From Candidatus Zophobacter franzmannii (GTDB lineage: Bacteria; Cloacimonadota; Cloacimonadia; Cloacimonadales; JAFGVF01): a stretch of 7,432 nucleotides of DNA. A program made the position numbers and the translations under genes. Each line of letters opens with the position of its first letter. Position 1 is the stretch's first letter. The DNA is taken from positions 1 through 7,432 of the forward strand of contig JAVCCX010000096.1 in assembly GCA_030765245.1 (NCBI GenBank). The letters run 5' to 3'. The notes under the pieces were generated by a model. The model saw only the letters and a program-made list of their open reading frames with translations, was not told the origin of the DNA and made no database searches. Positions 7,376-7,432 of this stretch are shown in pieces.

Positions 7376-7432
7376 TGGTGGAGCATGCGAGACCTCCGAA
7401 ATGGTGAAGAATGCAAGGGAATCTAACCATTG

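Noticed and set aside
7212..7430. 72-codon minus-strand open frame at the right edge, ending in a PPLRRRG-type peptide
   Set aside because: It runs through the GC-rich hairpin repeat and the direct-repeat unit, has no upstream sequence to judge a ribosome site, and resembles no protein family. It is best read as repeat-derived.

Overview
The window looks like a stretch of chromosome from an anaerobic, probably amino-acid-fermenting bacterium. All four genes lie on the minus strand and read right to left: gdhA, then three genes for a multi-subunit flavin/iron-sulfur oxidoreductase. By eye the DNA is moderately AT-rich. The genes carry purine-rich Shine-Dalgarno sites (a full AGGAGG before gdhA), which argues against a typical Bacteroidota genome. 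The GC-rich hairpin repeat near the right end resembles dispersed elements I associate with FCB-group bacteria such as Cloacimonadota. That placement is a guess; a clostridial or other anaerobic host is not excluded.

Layout. 7432-6762 is about 670 bases without a credible gene. Its right part (about 7140-7432) is a mosaic of hairpins and short repeats, and its left part holds AT-rich DNA with possible operator and promoter sites for gdhA. 6761-5427 is gdhA, an NADP-type glutamate dehydrogenase, followed by a textbook intrinsic terminator. A TTGACA box at the end of the terminator's T-run probably starts a second transcription unit. That unit holds a NuoE/HndA-like [2Fe-2S] subunit (5316-4855), a NuoF/HndC/HydB-like FMN subunit with a C-terminal double ferredoxin domain (4844-3075), and a very large fused subunit (3062 to beyond base 1). 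The three genes are separated by only 10 and 12 bases.

The large fused subunit is the most interesting object. I translated it codon by codon: 1020 codons are open and in frame, and it is cut by the window's left edge. In order it has a NuoG-type [2Fe-2S] domain, a complete GltD-type FAD/NADPH domain (glutamate-synthase beta/NfnB-like), a double [4Fe-4S] ferredoxin domain, and a NuoG-like molybdopterin-oxidoreductase fold that is shortened and lacks a visible catalytic Cys/Sec. With the two smaller subunits this matches an NfnABC-type member of the NuoF-based electron-bifurcating ('Bfu') family, not a complex I, a hydrogenase or a glutamate synthase.

Working model (inference): glutamate dehydrogenase oxidises glutamate and yields NADPH. 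The three-subunit complex takes NADPH at the GltD domain, exchanges electrons with NAD(H) at the FMN of the NuoF-like subunit, and with ferredoxin through its clusters. It would thus convert NADPH into NADH plus reduced ferredoxin, or run in reverse. Reduced ferredoxin could then feed a hydrogenase elsewhere in the genome.
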